From: Muricea muricata
Lineage: Eukaryota > Cnidaria > Anthozoa > Malacalcyonacea > Plexauridae
Length of the DNA stretch: 64,000 nucleotides
Direction: 5' to 3'
Assembly (NCBI GenBank): GCA_963855995.1
Contig: OY979718.1
Span: 37,959,059-38,023,058, forward strand
Positions 22,901-32,685 of the stretch are shown piece by piece. Below the pieces are notes generated by a model. It did not search any database. It saw only the letters and a program-made list of their open reading frames with translations, and was not told the DNA's origin. How positions within the stretch are numbered: position 1 is the first letter of the stretch; the number at the start of each line of letters is the position of its first letter. A program made the position numbers and the translations under genes.

Positions 22901-25123
22901 TGGGAGTCAAAATGCAGTATAATCGCGTGAAAATTGATAATACTGTTGAAATTTTCTTTCGCACAATGAACTCGTCTGTTGACTGTACAGATGGAAATGA
23001 ACTAATTCCAGCAATAAGTGTGCGGCTAATTTCAGTACAAAAGGTATCGGGTTTTCTACTCACTGACACTGTGTATATAATATGCTAACTAAAAACGATA
23101 GATCTTTGCCTCTCGGCCTCGATGGGTGCAATTTGTGATCCCTGTTATTTTAGCAGAACAATTTTTTGCGTACCAAATTCATTTGCAGATATACATTTTT
23201 GCTTACATAACGTTTCACGCCTGCCTGGGCTTATTTGGGAGTTAAAACATCTCAACTCAAACACGGGGTACTAGCGCTTGATTTCAAAGTGTAGACAACT
23301 GTCCAGGGACCTCAGAGGTGGTAGTCTTCATGAATAATTAGGCCAATCATTAGTTCCGTCAAGGAAACAAAGAAAACAAAACGCCAAAACAAAGAAAACC
23401 GAGGAGCATTGCTAAAAAGTTGCCGAATTATTTATGAATAGTACCAAACCTATGCAGGGTGTATAAAAAGTACACCCTGTGAAGTAACCGCCACCAGTTG
23501 TATAAATTTGCTCGGATTGCTTTAAACTAATAATGGTTTGAAAAACGGTGCGAGTTTTAGACCGTTCTTATCCATTGTCCATGTGTGCAAAGTGTACTTT
23601 TTTATGCACCCTGCACAGCGTTGTACATCTTGTACAGATGAAAATGAGGCTGTCTTAAAGCTCACGAACTATTATATTAATTTCACAGCCGCTACAAAAA
23701 ACGAGGCATTCAAAACTGTCAAGTTCTTACCTGTGCAATAGTTCGCAGCTTTTTTGAATTTAAAGGGATAGCTAGTCTCATGAATAGGTAAAATCTTTAT
23801 AGAATACCCTAAATGTCGAGAGAGCACAGCGTCATGGTTAGGGTGCCAGTGCTCTCTCGATATTTCAGGGTATCCTATAAAGCTACGAACGTCATGAATT
23901 ATAGTTGCACGGTTATGACAATTAAAGGGAAATGGCAACAAAAATTTTTATTGTCTCATTTGAAAGAGACTCTAAAATAATATATAGAAGTCTATTACAG
24001 AATTTTTATATCTGTTTAATTCGGAAGATATTCTCACCTAAATCATCGAACTGTCCGCCATCTTGGATTAATTTTTAACCTAATTAACAATGTTTTGCTG
24101 ACGTCACAACAGGGATAAGCCATTAAAAGCTTCTCCTAAATACCTACCCCCGAATAGAATATTTTTGAAACGTTTCCAGTCCGTGCTGAAACCCCAAACA
24201 CTTACCATGTGGTTGGTTATTGGAAAAGATTAATCATTGTGTCGCAACGAAATAAAAATTACGTGACCCCAGTTGTGACGTATCTTGGATATCCATGATG
24301 GCGGACAACTGAAAATTTCAAGTCAAAATATCCAACCAAATAAGGCAGATATAAAAATTTTGTGATGACTTCTATATTTTGTTTTGGAGTCTTTTTCAAA
24401 TGAGACGATAAAAAATTTTGTTGCCATTTCCCTTTAACTCTGTATTAAACTAGAATGCTACACTTGACGACCGCTAATCGTTGATGCGAAAATGACGTTC
24501 AAGCCCTCGTCGCCTCGTTGTTAGCGACATATTTCTTGTTGTTGAACACCAGTTTCCGCCATTTTACCCCACCCAAACATTGGGCTTTTATCGGAGTTGT
24601 CGTTCCAGCATACATAGAGTTAACTGGTCAGGGTTGGGAATAGATTAATGTATATAGCTAGTAGGACAACGGGCATAATGTATTCTCTAATGTGTTCGTT
24701 TCAGAACTGCTGGATATTTGGCGAATAAGTAGATATGGACAAGCAAGCCCTGGAATGATTTCGCCAGTTTCAACGCCAAGTTGCATTAATATCACAGAGG
24801 CAGGAAATTACTTTATATACAGTCAGGTATACTTTCAAATTCCTGTAGACGATGAGAAAGTGAACAAAAAGCTTACTGACGATGACCGAAGCTATATGAT
24901 ACATTTTGTATTCCGACAATCTGGTACAACCAAGTCGCTGTTATTAAGATCCGTCGTGTCTAATGGATTTCTCAATAAACGGCCAGGATTTGCCACGTCG
25001 TTTACGAGCGGCGTTCACCGTTTAAAGAAAGGGGATTCATTATATGTTGCCGTGCAGAAGAAACAAAGCGCCATTATCAATACGAACGACGATTCTACCT
25101 TCTTTGGGGCATTTAAACTATAA
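1592..25123 (+). CDS. EDA: Ectodysplasin-like collagen-TNF ligand (7 exons, 374 aa)
   Basis: Spliced CDS: 1592-1945, 2173-2269, 14600-14644, 17163-17180, 20091-20215, 21615-21681, 24705-25123, totalling 1125 nt with all GT-AG phases closing. Order: charged cytosolic tail (1-41), membrane span (about 42-64, no signal peptide, so type II), polar linker with a basic TRRK cluster (127-130) that could be a protease site, CKC motif (144-146), 19 Gly-X-Y triplets (148-204), then the TNF homology domain (about 219-374) with VVHLPG near its start, NYFIYSQVYF in the core and STFFGAFKL at the end. Collagen stalk plus TNF head is the ectodysplasin architecture, known to give a trimeric ligand for EDAR-type receptors; length is close to human EDA-A1 (391 aa). 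The ATG at 1592 is the first in this frame that includes the membrane span. Membership of the collagen-TNF group is firm; strict orthology to EDA is inference. Confidence 0.87.
1946..2172 (+). other. TNF-ligand intron 1
   Basis: 227-bp GT-AG intron (gtaatt ... tttttag). Nothing else is seen in it. Confidence 0.8.
2173..2269 (+). CDS. EDA: TNF-ligand exon 2: stalk linker and first Gly-X-Y
   Basis: 97 nt, phase 0 in and phase 1 out. It encodes a Thr/Pro/Arg-rich linker, the dibasic run TRRK, a C-K-C pair (residues 144 and 146) and the first collagen triplet GPQ. Donor cacaag|gtattt splits a glycine codon, as at every following collagen exon. The basic cluster may be a proprotein-convertase site, but a strict R-X-(K/R)-R motif is absent. 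Confidence 0.85.
4890..4945. repeat. (TA)n microsatellite
   Basis: About 27 uninterrupted TA dinucleotides in intron 2 of the TNF-ligand gene. Confidence 0.95.
7950..8073 (+). repeat. MITE fragment, related to the one at 42.62-42.82 kb
   Basis: About 120 bp matching 42695-42821 with scattered differences. It contains a perfect 22-bp palindrome at 7973-7994 (centre TGGCCA) and ends in gaaatttatactaa, the terminal inverted repeat of the longer copy. The left terminus is not recognisable here. Confidence 0.65.
10506..10865. repeat. Foldback (inverted-repeat) element, about 360 bp
   Basis: Imperfect inverted arms of about 40 bp: 10506-10547 (begins GCGGGATCCATAGATA) and 10823-10865 (ends TATCTATGGCGGGATCGC). 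The middle is not palindromic. No clear target-site duplication. Short frames inside it are not credible genes. Confidence 0.55.
14600..14644 (+). CDS. EDA: TNF-ligand exon 3: collagen triplets
   Basis: 45 nt (a multiple of nine, typical of collagen exons), phase 1 in and out, between tttacag and gtatga. It encodes GPK GNR GRI GHK GLK, sharing split glycine codons with its neighbours. Confidence 0.88.
14645..17162 (+). other. TNF-ligand intron 3
   Basis: 2.5-kb GT-AG intron. It contains a 13-base C run at 14844-14856 and one reading frame preceded by a good acceptor at 15888 (listed separately). Nothing else is recognised. Confidence 0.7.
15888..16163 (+). other. Exon-like open frame of unknown nature in intron 3
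   Basis: After a plausible acceptor (ttggttgcag) an 91-codon frame runs to TAA at 16161-16163. It includes KRLTLLRLHKQGCYVYKYRI, which by eye follows the G-x-Y-hydrophobic-Y core pattern of TNF-fold proteins. I find no good in-phase splice donor, and its phase 0 does not fit the phase-1 flanks of this intron. It could be a decayed exon, a fragment of another gene, or chance. Confidence 0.2.
17163..17180 (+). CDS. EDA: TNF-ligand exon 4: 18-nt collagen micro-exon
   Basis: Between ttttttcaag and gtatgt lie 18 nt, phase 1 in and out, completing GDP GMK G of the collagen stalk. The size is a multiple of nine, both split glycines match the neighbouring exons, and the sites are strong. So short an exon would be missed by most gene finders. 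Confidence 0.82.
17181..20090 (+). other. TNF-ligand intron 4
   Basis: 2.9-kb GT-AG intron carrying a LINE 3' fragment (19.5-19.77 kb) and an 11-base C run at 19351-19361. A stretch at 17671-17701 resembles 24592-24626 (gttccagca...tagagtt core), a short dispersed repeat. Confidence 0.7.
19507..19772 (+). mobile_element. CR1/L2-like LINE 3' end
   Basis: The frame FKKDLKTYLFKLF...SLYLSFD followed by TGA is the typical C-terminal end of a CR1/L2-group reverse transcriptase ORF. The 3' UTR carries aaagcgccttgaac and gtgcgctatagaaat and ends in a short ATT repeat, all usual for this group. Only the last 30 or so codons remain. Confidence 0.7.
20091..20215 (+). CDS. EDA: TNF-ligand exon 5: main collagen block
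   Basis: 125 nt, phase 1 in and phase 0 out (attgtag ... gtaaga). Eleven Gly-X-Y triplets, rich in proline at X and lysine at Y, run from GDT to GKS. They are followed by EAFNISSLM, a short neck with an N-I-S glycosylation sequon. This part should nucleate the collagen-like trimer. Confidence 0.9.
20216..21614 (+). other. TNF-ligand intron 5
   Basis: 1.4-kb GT-AG intron without a recognised gene or element. A few short frames are noise. Confidence 0.7.
21615..21681 (+). CDS. EDA: TNF-ligand exon 6: start of the TNF homology domain
   Basis: 67 nt, phase 0 in and phase 1 out (ttttcag ... gtaagt). It encodes KKERPVVHLPGHSE..., matching the first beta-strand motif (A-H-L-x-G type) of TNF ligands and the VVHL seen in ectodysplasins. 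Confidence 0.85.
22568..22752 (+). CDS. Candidate alternative exon A (unknown domain)
   Basis: 185-nt frame after ctag (alternative acceptor at 22599, phase 0) and before a strong donor agg|gtaagt, phase 0 out. It encodes alternating hydrophobic residues (FTIHIVVVCTKI, then AGTQFYINLD, then DYVLLFYKKAYKLYR), which looks like beta strands. From the ctag acceptor its phase (1) matches the donor of TNF-ligand exon 6, so it could replace the TNF exon. Part of it (IRAGTQFYINL) resembles by eye the L-x-x-G-D-x-L-Y-V strand of TNF heads. The acceptor is weak, and no homologue is recognised. Confidence 0.35.
22918..23043 (+). CDS. Candidate alternative exon B (unknown domain)
   Basis: 126 nt, phase 0 on both sides, between aaaatgcag and aag|gtatcg. 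It encodes YNRVKIDNTVEIFFRTMNSS, a C-T-D-x-N-E segment and AISVRLISVQK, again strand-like. The acceptor lacks a strong pyrimidine tract. The fit with exons A and C in phase is the main support. Confidence 0.33.
23619..23741 (+). CDS. Candidate alternative terminal exon C (unknown domain)
   Basis: 123 nt after a fair acceptor (tatgcaccctgcacag), phase 0, ending in TAG. It encodes RCTSCTDENEAVLKLTNYYI and on to KTVKFLPVQ. The CTD-x-NE segment recurs in exon B. A+B+C give about 143 residues, close to the 138 encoded by the canonical TNF exon 7. Function unknown. Confidence 0.33.
   Translation, partial: RCTSCTDENEAVLKLTNYYINFTAATKNEAFKTVKFLPVQ
23795..23882. repeat. Hairpin (inverted-repeat) element
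   Basis: Arms 23795-23827 (CTTTATAGAATACCC...) and 23849-23882 pair over about 33 bp with few mismatches around a 21-bp loop. Probably a short MITE remnant. Confidence 0.7.
23922..24437. mobile_element. TTAA-flanked MITE (508 bp), piggyBac/Kolobok-like
   Basis: TTAA at 23922-23925 and 24434-24437 flank a 508-bp element. Its terminal inverted repeats begin AGGGAAATGGCAACAAAA and continue imperfectly for about 90 bp on each side. There is no coding capacity. TTAA duplication is the hallmark of piggyBac and Kolobok transposases, so the element was presumably mobilised in trans. It lies 270 bp upstream of the last TNF exon. Confidence 0.8.
24705..25123 (+). CDS. EDA: TNF-ligand exon 7: TNF homology domain and stop
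   Basis: Starts after gttcgtttcag, phase 1 in. 138 residues then TAA. LLDIWRIS lies where ectodysplasins have a similar D-W-R/S-I segment. INITEAGNYFIYSQVYF is the conserved strand C core with a glycosylation sequon; RSYMIHFVFRQ and HRLKKGDSLYVAVQ follow, and the protein ends STFFGAFKL, the canonical TNF C-terminus (strand H). Single-exon coding of most of the domain is usual. Confidence 0.92.
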
Positions 25124-25501
25124 GTTGGTGATCCTGTGTCGCGTTCAGACGGTGCTTATCGACTTGTATCAGAATTTCCATCGTATCTATGGACAGGTAA
25201 CAGGTAACGTGGTAGATAATACTTCACCGTACAAGCCCCGGTTTGTTCCCTGCCAAGCAGGTTTTTGTCACCTAACATATTGTAGGACGTAGAGTACACC
25301 ACAAGGTGATTAAATACACAGAGCGAATGGTTCTTTTGATGGCCATTCGTCGCGGATAGACAATCGTATTTTGTTACGTGCGATTCCGCATATAGAATCT
25401 GCAAAGTAAAAGGGATTTATTAACGATTCCGTAACAATTAGGACAATGTTTACATGGAGACAATGTATATCAAACACTTTAACTTATTAATTGCTATCGG
25501 T

Positions 25502-25507
25502 AATAAA
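25502..25507 (+). promoter_or_regulatory. Candidate polyadenylation signal of the TNF-ligand gene
   Basis: AATAAA about 380 nt downstream of the TAA at 25121-25123. It is the first canonical hexamer seen after the stop, giving a modest 3' UTR. Confidence 0.5.
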
Positions 25508-27072
25508 CATGTGATAGAGGTGGCCAACCACGAATGCAATGTTTGTGCCTGATTGTATCGCACATGGCAATTTGACCTAAATTTTGTCTGCTATTTGCAT
25601 GTAGCTACTTCCCGATGTCATCTTCATTAACTAATGAAGAGTAACGTTTGCGCTACCTCTGTCTTCCAGCTAGCGTTTCCATGTAATCATCCTAGAAACA
25701 AATGAAAAGGCTTATAGCTTTTGGAGTCCTATACATATATTAACTCGATTTTTATCGTTCGCTATGTCCTTGATTATATCAAAGTATATACATTATATAT
25801 ATTTTAATATTATATGCTAACAGAAACTATAGTATGTATAGTTGTATAAGTTCAACGCACGCGAGAGATTTCAAGATTCCGTGAACAACTTGCGCCTACG
25901 GTTAGGAATTGAAGTTATATGATATAAGCCAATCTGAACTTGCGTCTGGATAGTGAAAAAGAACAAGCAATTAATCTGTAAGAAAGATAAGTTGGCCTTT
26001 CTTTGACTATTTGTTTTTGAACATTTCCAATTGCTTAGAACAAACAGAGAACTTCAAAACAAACATTCCTCAACCGTAGCCGTGTTTTGTTATCATGTTG
26101 TCCAGGTATAGACTTGTATTGTCTTCGTTGTTTGCGCCGAACAGTTAAAGATTCTTCAGTTACAGATGTAACCGTTCTTTAAGTTTTCGTTTTTTGAGAA
26201 CATCGAACGGACTTTAAAATAGTTCAAAACGCATTCTTCGCGAATGTCGTTTATATTAAACGTTAAAGTATTGTTTTCTTATGTTAGGTTTGTGTTTGTT
26301 CGTTGGTGAAGGTGCTTGCATTGCATTTAGTGACCAAAGGAGCCAATCGGAAAACACAAAGCTTAAGTGCATTTAAGTTAGCTACTTCTCCTATTTCACG
26401 TTACCGCAGCCCAGGTTGCCTCCAATTGAGTACGAGTTTATTCACTTCAGTTGTGCGTGGCTTTCGTCATAGCCATTTTGTTTTGCACAAATACTTGCCG
26501 TGGTTAAAGCCACCTAGAAACTAACTTGTAGCTCTCACCTAATGCATTTTGTCATTTTTTGACCCCAATTACAAACTTTGGAATGTTCACCTCATACATA
26601 GCTTCCTGTCGGTTGCTGGATGCTTCTGAAAGCACTTATAAATAATTTGTCTGCGTACGAGTAAGAGCAAGAGAAAAGTCCTTTTGACAGTGCAAAAACA
26701 ATTGTTTCAAGTAAGAAGTTTGTTGAAAATTAGAAAATAACATGCACGTGTACAGCAGCAAGGCAGTGAAACCAGCCAGTATTTCTGAAAAAAATCCCTT
26801 TTAGCAATACACTTTTATCGAACCAGCTGATCTGATTGTGGGGAAAAACCTGGATCTAGCTAAATAGGACAGAATAGAAACCATTTTCGTTTTAATCACT
26901 CGTATCTTTTACTTTTGTTTATGAAGCTTTACAGAAACGGTGTAAACATGTTTGGTTTCGAAAATTTCATTCGTTCTTGTATGGTCTTGATGTTCGTCCT
27001 GTATAGTCTTGATGTTTGAGGTCACCTGTGCATTTTTTCTGCAATTTAAACCATATTCTCCTTCACAGCTAC

Positions 27073-27240
27073 TTAAGCCTATTTTCCACTTGGCGAATTT
27101 GTTCGCGCGACGCGAAGCGAAAACAAGGATCCAGCAATGTGATTGGTTAAGAATAGTTGGCGAAAAATTTTGCCGCGAATAAGTAGGAAGCGTTCCTAAA
27201 GTTCGCGCGAACAAATTTACCAAGTGGAAGTTAGACTTAA
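27073..27240. mobile_element. TTAA-flanked MITE (160 bp)
   Basis: TTAA at 27073-27076 and 27237-27240 flank 160 bp. Inverted ends pair over about 35 bp (left GCCTATTTTCCACTTGG, right in reverse complement GTCTAACTTCCACTTGG, both running into TTGTTCGCGCGA). Non-coding. Confidence 0.75.
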
Positions 27241-28330
27241 TCTAATTTTTCTAGCTGTAAAAATTATTTATTTGACCGTACGTACAAATAGCATCAATAT
27301 CTGCATAACTTCTTGTTCTTAACGTGGCAGACGACTGTAAATGTACATTTTAAACGAACTTTTGTTCAAAATAACGAACTCCGGTGATATACTATTGTAA
27401 AATTCCTCTATGTTAGATAAGTAGTGTTAATTAGCTAAACCATTTGAGGTTTTTAGTAAAATTAGAGACAGATTGGTCAAAAAAATGGCCAGAATTTGTA
27501 CACTTGTAAATAGTTATAATAATAGCATTTTATTAGATTGAGGTTGTTTGACCGGTTTCCAGTAACGATTACTTCAAGAAACTTCCTTGTATCAAGGTGA
27601 CATTTCTCAATTGAAGAACGAAATAAAAGTATTGAAATTATTAAATAGTTTTTTTCTACCTTTACTAATTGTCAATACCAGTCTTTCAGAAAGCGTGCCT
27701 ATATCTTGGACTTCAAAAAACTTCAAAGGTTGGGCAGACAATTTATTGTCATTTCTAATGTTTGACTTCATACAAACGTGTTTAGAATATAAGTCAATGT
27801 CAGCACTCAACACAGAAAACAAACAAATTAAGCAGAATCGCTCTTATTATCCGATTTGTCAAGAGCAGCTGCTCTTGTCTGCAGTATCTTTCCTCTTTGT
27901 AACTTTACTACGCTATTTTTTCTCCCTTGCATGTGACCGTTATGAAATATTCGGTCAAGGTGGGTGCTAAATTTTTTATGGGTATTTGAGGTTGGATCAA
28001 GAATGAAATTGACTTCTTAATACTGGTTGGGTTATTGGGTAGGTAAACAGCCTGTACGCCATCAACATGCTTATACGCAATCTTACAACGGTCCACAATA
28101 TGAAATCAAAGTTTTTGCTGGCATGGATAAACCTTAAATTCCTTAAATTTAGTAAATCAATCTGGGATTGTCCGCTCAGAGTGTTTCCCTACACTCTTGT
28201 AACTTATGAGAATTGCAGACTTGCGCTTGGAATTTTGGATAATTATTATTTCTGAAAGAAAAAAGAATATGATGTTACCTAAGCGTGAAAATTAGTCCTG
28301 TTTCCCCCTATTATAAGGATTATAAACATC

Positions 28331-28396
28331 CTGTGGTGCCGAAAATGAAATATGAATAGCCGCAATTTTCTATGTTGACGGATTTCGGCACCACAG
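28331..28396. repeat. Short hairpin element
   Basis: Perfect 14-bp inverted ends, CTGTGGTGCCGAAA (28331-28344) and its complement (28383-28396), around 38 bp. Probably a minimal MITE or its remnant. Confidence 0.6.
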
Positions 28397-28867
28397 AGTT
28401 TGTGTAATCGTTATGGTTTAAAATTCAATTAAAACGATCTTATAAAATTAAAGAAACGGGGGTTACTTATTTTCAAGCTAAATCACTTTTAAATAGCCGC
28501 CATTTTGAAACGTCACTGTTGCCATAGTTACAGCCGTCACCAGTAGGTATCGACATTCTTTGTGCTTAGAAAAATAATGATGATGCAGGATTAATAGCCT
28601 ACATTAATGTTGTCAATATGATTTAACGTTACTCTTATAACTAGTCGTTCTATAAAATTATCGTCCTATCACCGTCAGTACAGAGATAGATATAAGTCCA
28701 TTTATGGTTGATTATATAACGTCGATTGAAGTTATGGTTGGTGTTACTGACAAGTAATCTTAATTAATCATGCTTCAACGTACTTCAGGGAAGGAACGCT
28801 GACGAATTTGCAAGTATACACTTGCAAGCATACATCTACATTTTGCATGTATGCATTTTTTGGTGCA

Positions 28868-29013
28868 GAAGAGAGAAAAGCGTTAATTTTTTCGCGAATC
28901 TTAGTGAGGACTCGTCTGAAAAATATGGGGCAATGTATCTTACGTTACAATCTGAACGGTGCACAGTCTGGATCGGAAGAAAACGCTCATATTTTCAACC
29001 AGTGACATCATAG
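28868..29013 (+). other. Exon-like terminal frame, unrecognised
   Basis: After a fair acceptor (gcattttttggtgcag) a frame runs to TAG at 29011-29013. It includes EKYGAMYLTLQSERCTVW and ends SYFQPVTS. By eye the Y-L-T-L ... F-x-P ending is faintly like the C-terminal strand region of FGF-type beta-trefoil proteins, but no other FGF-like exon is seen. May be chance. Confidence 0.18.
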
Positions 29014-29461
29014 GAAAATATGACATCATAGGGAAGTAGCACCACTCTATGAGGGGCTTCGAACCGGTTCAGTTTACACTAGAGCGATGATTAAGATCAC
29101 CTTTTGCAATTATTCGTGTATGATTGCGTGACAATATCAATATGTGTGCGTTATATTAGATACCTATTGAACTAATAAAACTCAAGTGGCCAATTTATTA
29201 TATAGGTCGGCTTGACGGAGCTTGGTTTTCGTTTATTCATAATAAGTTAATAAAGGAAATAAAATTGAATCAATAATAAAATAATTATATAGTGATATTA
29301 TATAGACTCATTATGTTGGAGAACCATTGTTCAAAGATACTGTCCTTAATCGTCATGTGGGTATTATGTATTTGCCAAATCTAAAAATAGCAATTTTTTA
29401 ATCATTCCGTTATTCAGATCATGGATAGTTGACTTGCTATAAGGAACGGATCATTAAGTTT

Positions 29462-30239
29462 TTAAGGGGGTCCAATAGTAAAAAAATTTTTTGTGTGTTT
29501 TAATGCTATGCTGTTCATCTTTGGTCAGGTGTTAGGACATGGTACCACAAACATAAAAAAAAGTTTTTCAAACTTACCATTGCCATGGTTACCATGTTAA
29601 TTACTCCCTGATGGTGAAAAATCCATATATTTGTAAACATGATATTTCAACAACTATGAATGATAAAAATCTAAAATAACTTTATTTTAATAGTATATCA
29701 CATGCTCTTGGAGATGAACCAGAACTATGGTGATTGAGGCAAAAATAAACTTTTTGCGGACAAAATATTGAAACTAGATATTATCGAGATGATACTTACT
29801 ATCATAACTTGCATGCTATTGCAAATATTTTTATGATTCTGGTTCATCTCCAAGAGAATGTAACACAGAACACACACTGAAAGTTTGAAGTAAATAGCTT
29901 ACATACTTCTTGAGATATTGCGCATGCAATAATGGCGATTGGTGGTTTTCGGCAATTTGAGAAAAACTGCTTTAAAGTTTTTGCACGCATTAGAATAACA
30001 TTAATCGAACAATGCTATGAGAAAGAACACAATAGAGTAAATCAATTGCATACCATTATTTGCTCTGGGTAAAATCATGGTTTTACCCTAACACGGTGTA
30101 GAATTTGCTGAATTTCTCCGTTTTTAATTAATTTTGTTGTTTGAAATTTTGGATATGTATAGAGAACGCCGTTAAAAATATTTTATAAATTTTTGAAAAT
30201 CGATGAATTTTGAAATTATTTACTATTGGACCCCCTTAA
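29462..30239. mobile_element. TTAA-flanked non-autonomous element (770 bp)
   Basis: TTAA at 29462-29465 and 30236-30239 enclose an element whose ends are the 17-bp inverted repeat GGGGGTCCAATAGTAAA. A second, internal inverted pair (about 20 bp, around 29704 and 29843, containing TTGGAGATGAACCAGAA and its complement) could form a subterminal hairpin. No coding capacity. piggyBac/Kolobok-type by target site. Confidence 0.82.
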
Positions 30240-30313
30240 GGCGAGGGTTGGGCAAATACCAAAGAATTCAAACACGCGTGCATAAATCAACTTGAAATAA
30301 ATTGTCGATTAGG

Positions 30314-30625
30314 TATAGTGATTGGGTAAAATACTCGCAACGAGCTAGCGAGTTGGTAGTATCGATGAGTGGGAATCGAAACAGTCAGGAGAAACGATTA
30401 ACAAACATTGGTATCCTGGAAGAACTTGGCCTGGCTTCTACATTGTGTTTCCCAGAAAAAGTATATGACCGAAAAAATACGGCATCAAATTACTTTTATG
30501 TCGGCAGTGTTAGAGAAGGTCTCTGTAAATATCAGCTGTTTAAACTGCTTTCGTTTAGATACGACTGCGAAATAAGTAGAGGAGGATATTACAAGACGGT
30601 GCGAAGGTACGAATGTTATCTTTGA
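30314..30625 (+). other. Unrecognised open frame, about 104 codons
   Basis: Open from the TAG at 30311-30313 region to TGA at 30623-30625, directly after the TTAA element. Composition is protein-like (mixed charges, few runs) but I recognise no motif. The only internal ATG start near the front is at 30364. May be a gene fragment. Confidence 0.15.
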
Positions 30626-32685
30626 GTGTTGAGAACAAATTGTTTTCACAACAAATTGTTTTCACCACGAATAGAAGAAATTGATATCTTCAAACGACTG
30701 TGTCACGTTCTTTTTATTATATGTTCTTTTTATTATTGTTTTTTTACCCTAATCAATATTCATTTTCGATCAATAATGCTATAAATTTTATTTTTATTAA
30801 TTAAACATATTTTTTATAGTAAAAGAATAACTCGTGCTACATTATTTTAGTGTTTTCATGTGGTTTTTTCTTTCGACTGAAAAACATGTAGTTTTTCTTC
30901 GAACAAAGTTGAAAATTAGTTCGCTGTTTTGAAAACACAAAAATTATTGGCTGGAAATGATCCACGTGGCGATACTTTCACCAGTGAAAATATGACACAT
31001 ATCTCACTGACAGTATAATTTCAGTTTCTCACTCTGTACTAGGCCTATATAAATAAAAGGCTTTTTATGCTTCGATAATACTTAAATCGCAATTTATTTG
31101 CATAAAATCTGCATATCGGAAAACGTCACACTTAAAATTAAATGTAGCTTTCATTTGCATGCCACGGCATGGTTTGGTCCATTTTAATAAAGTTGGGAAA
31201 TTGAGAAAAACGTTCGTTAAAATCAAAAGGTAGTAAAACTTTGTGCGTTGATGAAAGTTCTTCAAAGTAACACCACTGCACAGTTCGCATAACAAAATAT
31301 CCATAATATTCGACTTTGAAAATTCCTTATGAACAATAAATATATACCTCAATTTTCGTTAGAATGGGGCACACTGTTTATGCCAACCAAGTATTGTTAT
31401 AGCATTGCATATCCTATGTACATAGTAATGTACTGCAAACATATGAAAGTGACCAACGTTGCCGCGACGTAGTCAATGACCATAGTTACTTCCATAATTT
31501 ATTGGAATTAGCCCAGATTTTTTCGTATTTGTTTACGTTCTAACGGAACGTAAAAGAAGGCGATTGCGAGATTATGGGAAAAGTTTCTTACAAAATGTCA
31601 CTGAAAGTTGCATAATTGCTCTCCTTAAAATATTAATGTTTCCGTTAAAAACCACTGAAACGTTTAAAAAAATTCACACGCCTAAATGAAGCTTTTTTAT
31701 CTGAAGTCACGGCGGCTATGTTGGTATAGAACGACATAAGAATTTTGAATTATTTTGAAACGTAAAGTTTTCTGCGCATAGCTAGAATGCTACGTACTGT
31801 TATAGGGGAAAAAGGGAAATCTTCATACAAATTAAACTGATGAGTTCGGGAAAAAAAGAAAAAACTGTTAATTAAAAAACGCACATCGACCACGAGTAAT
31901 GATTCCAGTGCTGGTATAATTGTTTGTCATGGCAAAGCTCTCTCGGGGCTATACGGACGTCGACGGAGTCTATGGGCCCATTTTAGTAAAATTGTTATAA
32001 TATATGATTATTTATGTTTATACATATGATAACGGTAAAATAACAGTTGAATTAGTAGTTCATTCTACTAAAGTTCGATTTATCAGCCAAATGATATTGA
32101 TTCCAAAAAATACTTTTGCTATATATGTGCCTAAAAATATTAGTCCACCAAAAACGTCGGCTACAGTAAATACCGCATAAATTAACAACCAGTTTATTCT
32201 GACTTCAGGCAAAAGTGGTTCCTATATATCTGGTACTTACAAAGAAATCAGGCGTTAATTATCCAAATTTCAGGCTTTTAGTGCTAAACCACTGGTTCTT
32301 TTATGCCGGTATTTGTCTGTATACCATAAAGAATTGGTTGCCAAGAAATATTGGATTTGGCAAGCTGCGGTGGCATGTAGTGTCTAGATATTCGTCCTTG
32401 TCCTTGACATATAGATGCAATGATAATTCTTTTCGGATGCTGCTGAAGAAAAATTACTAAAGAACAGGAAACAGTCTAAAAGTCCATTTAAGAAATTTGA
32501 TGGACAAGCGACAAGGGTTGGGGAAAGGAGGGCCTGCAAACACCACAGGTAGAAATAGAATACGCGTTGGCCACATAACGCAAAATTCCCATTGGTCGAT
32601 ATCGATGTGCCCGCCCATACGATCAGATATGTAATTACACTAACAACCCTTTTCCTTTAGGGACTGCTCGCGGTCTAGTATTACA

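Larger units (their letters stand above)
21682..24704 (+). other. TNF-ligand intron 6, containing extra exon-like frames
   Basis: 3.0-kb GT-AG intron. Besides two inverted-repeat elements (23795-23882 and 23926-24433) it holds three consecutive exon-like frames in compatible phase (22568-22752, 22918-23043, 23619-23741). Confidence 0.7.

Noticed and set aside
27587..27970. 127-codon open frame
   Set aside because: Starts at a non-ATG codon, has an equally open antisense frame, and shows no recognisable motif or convincing splice sites.
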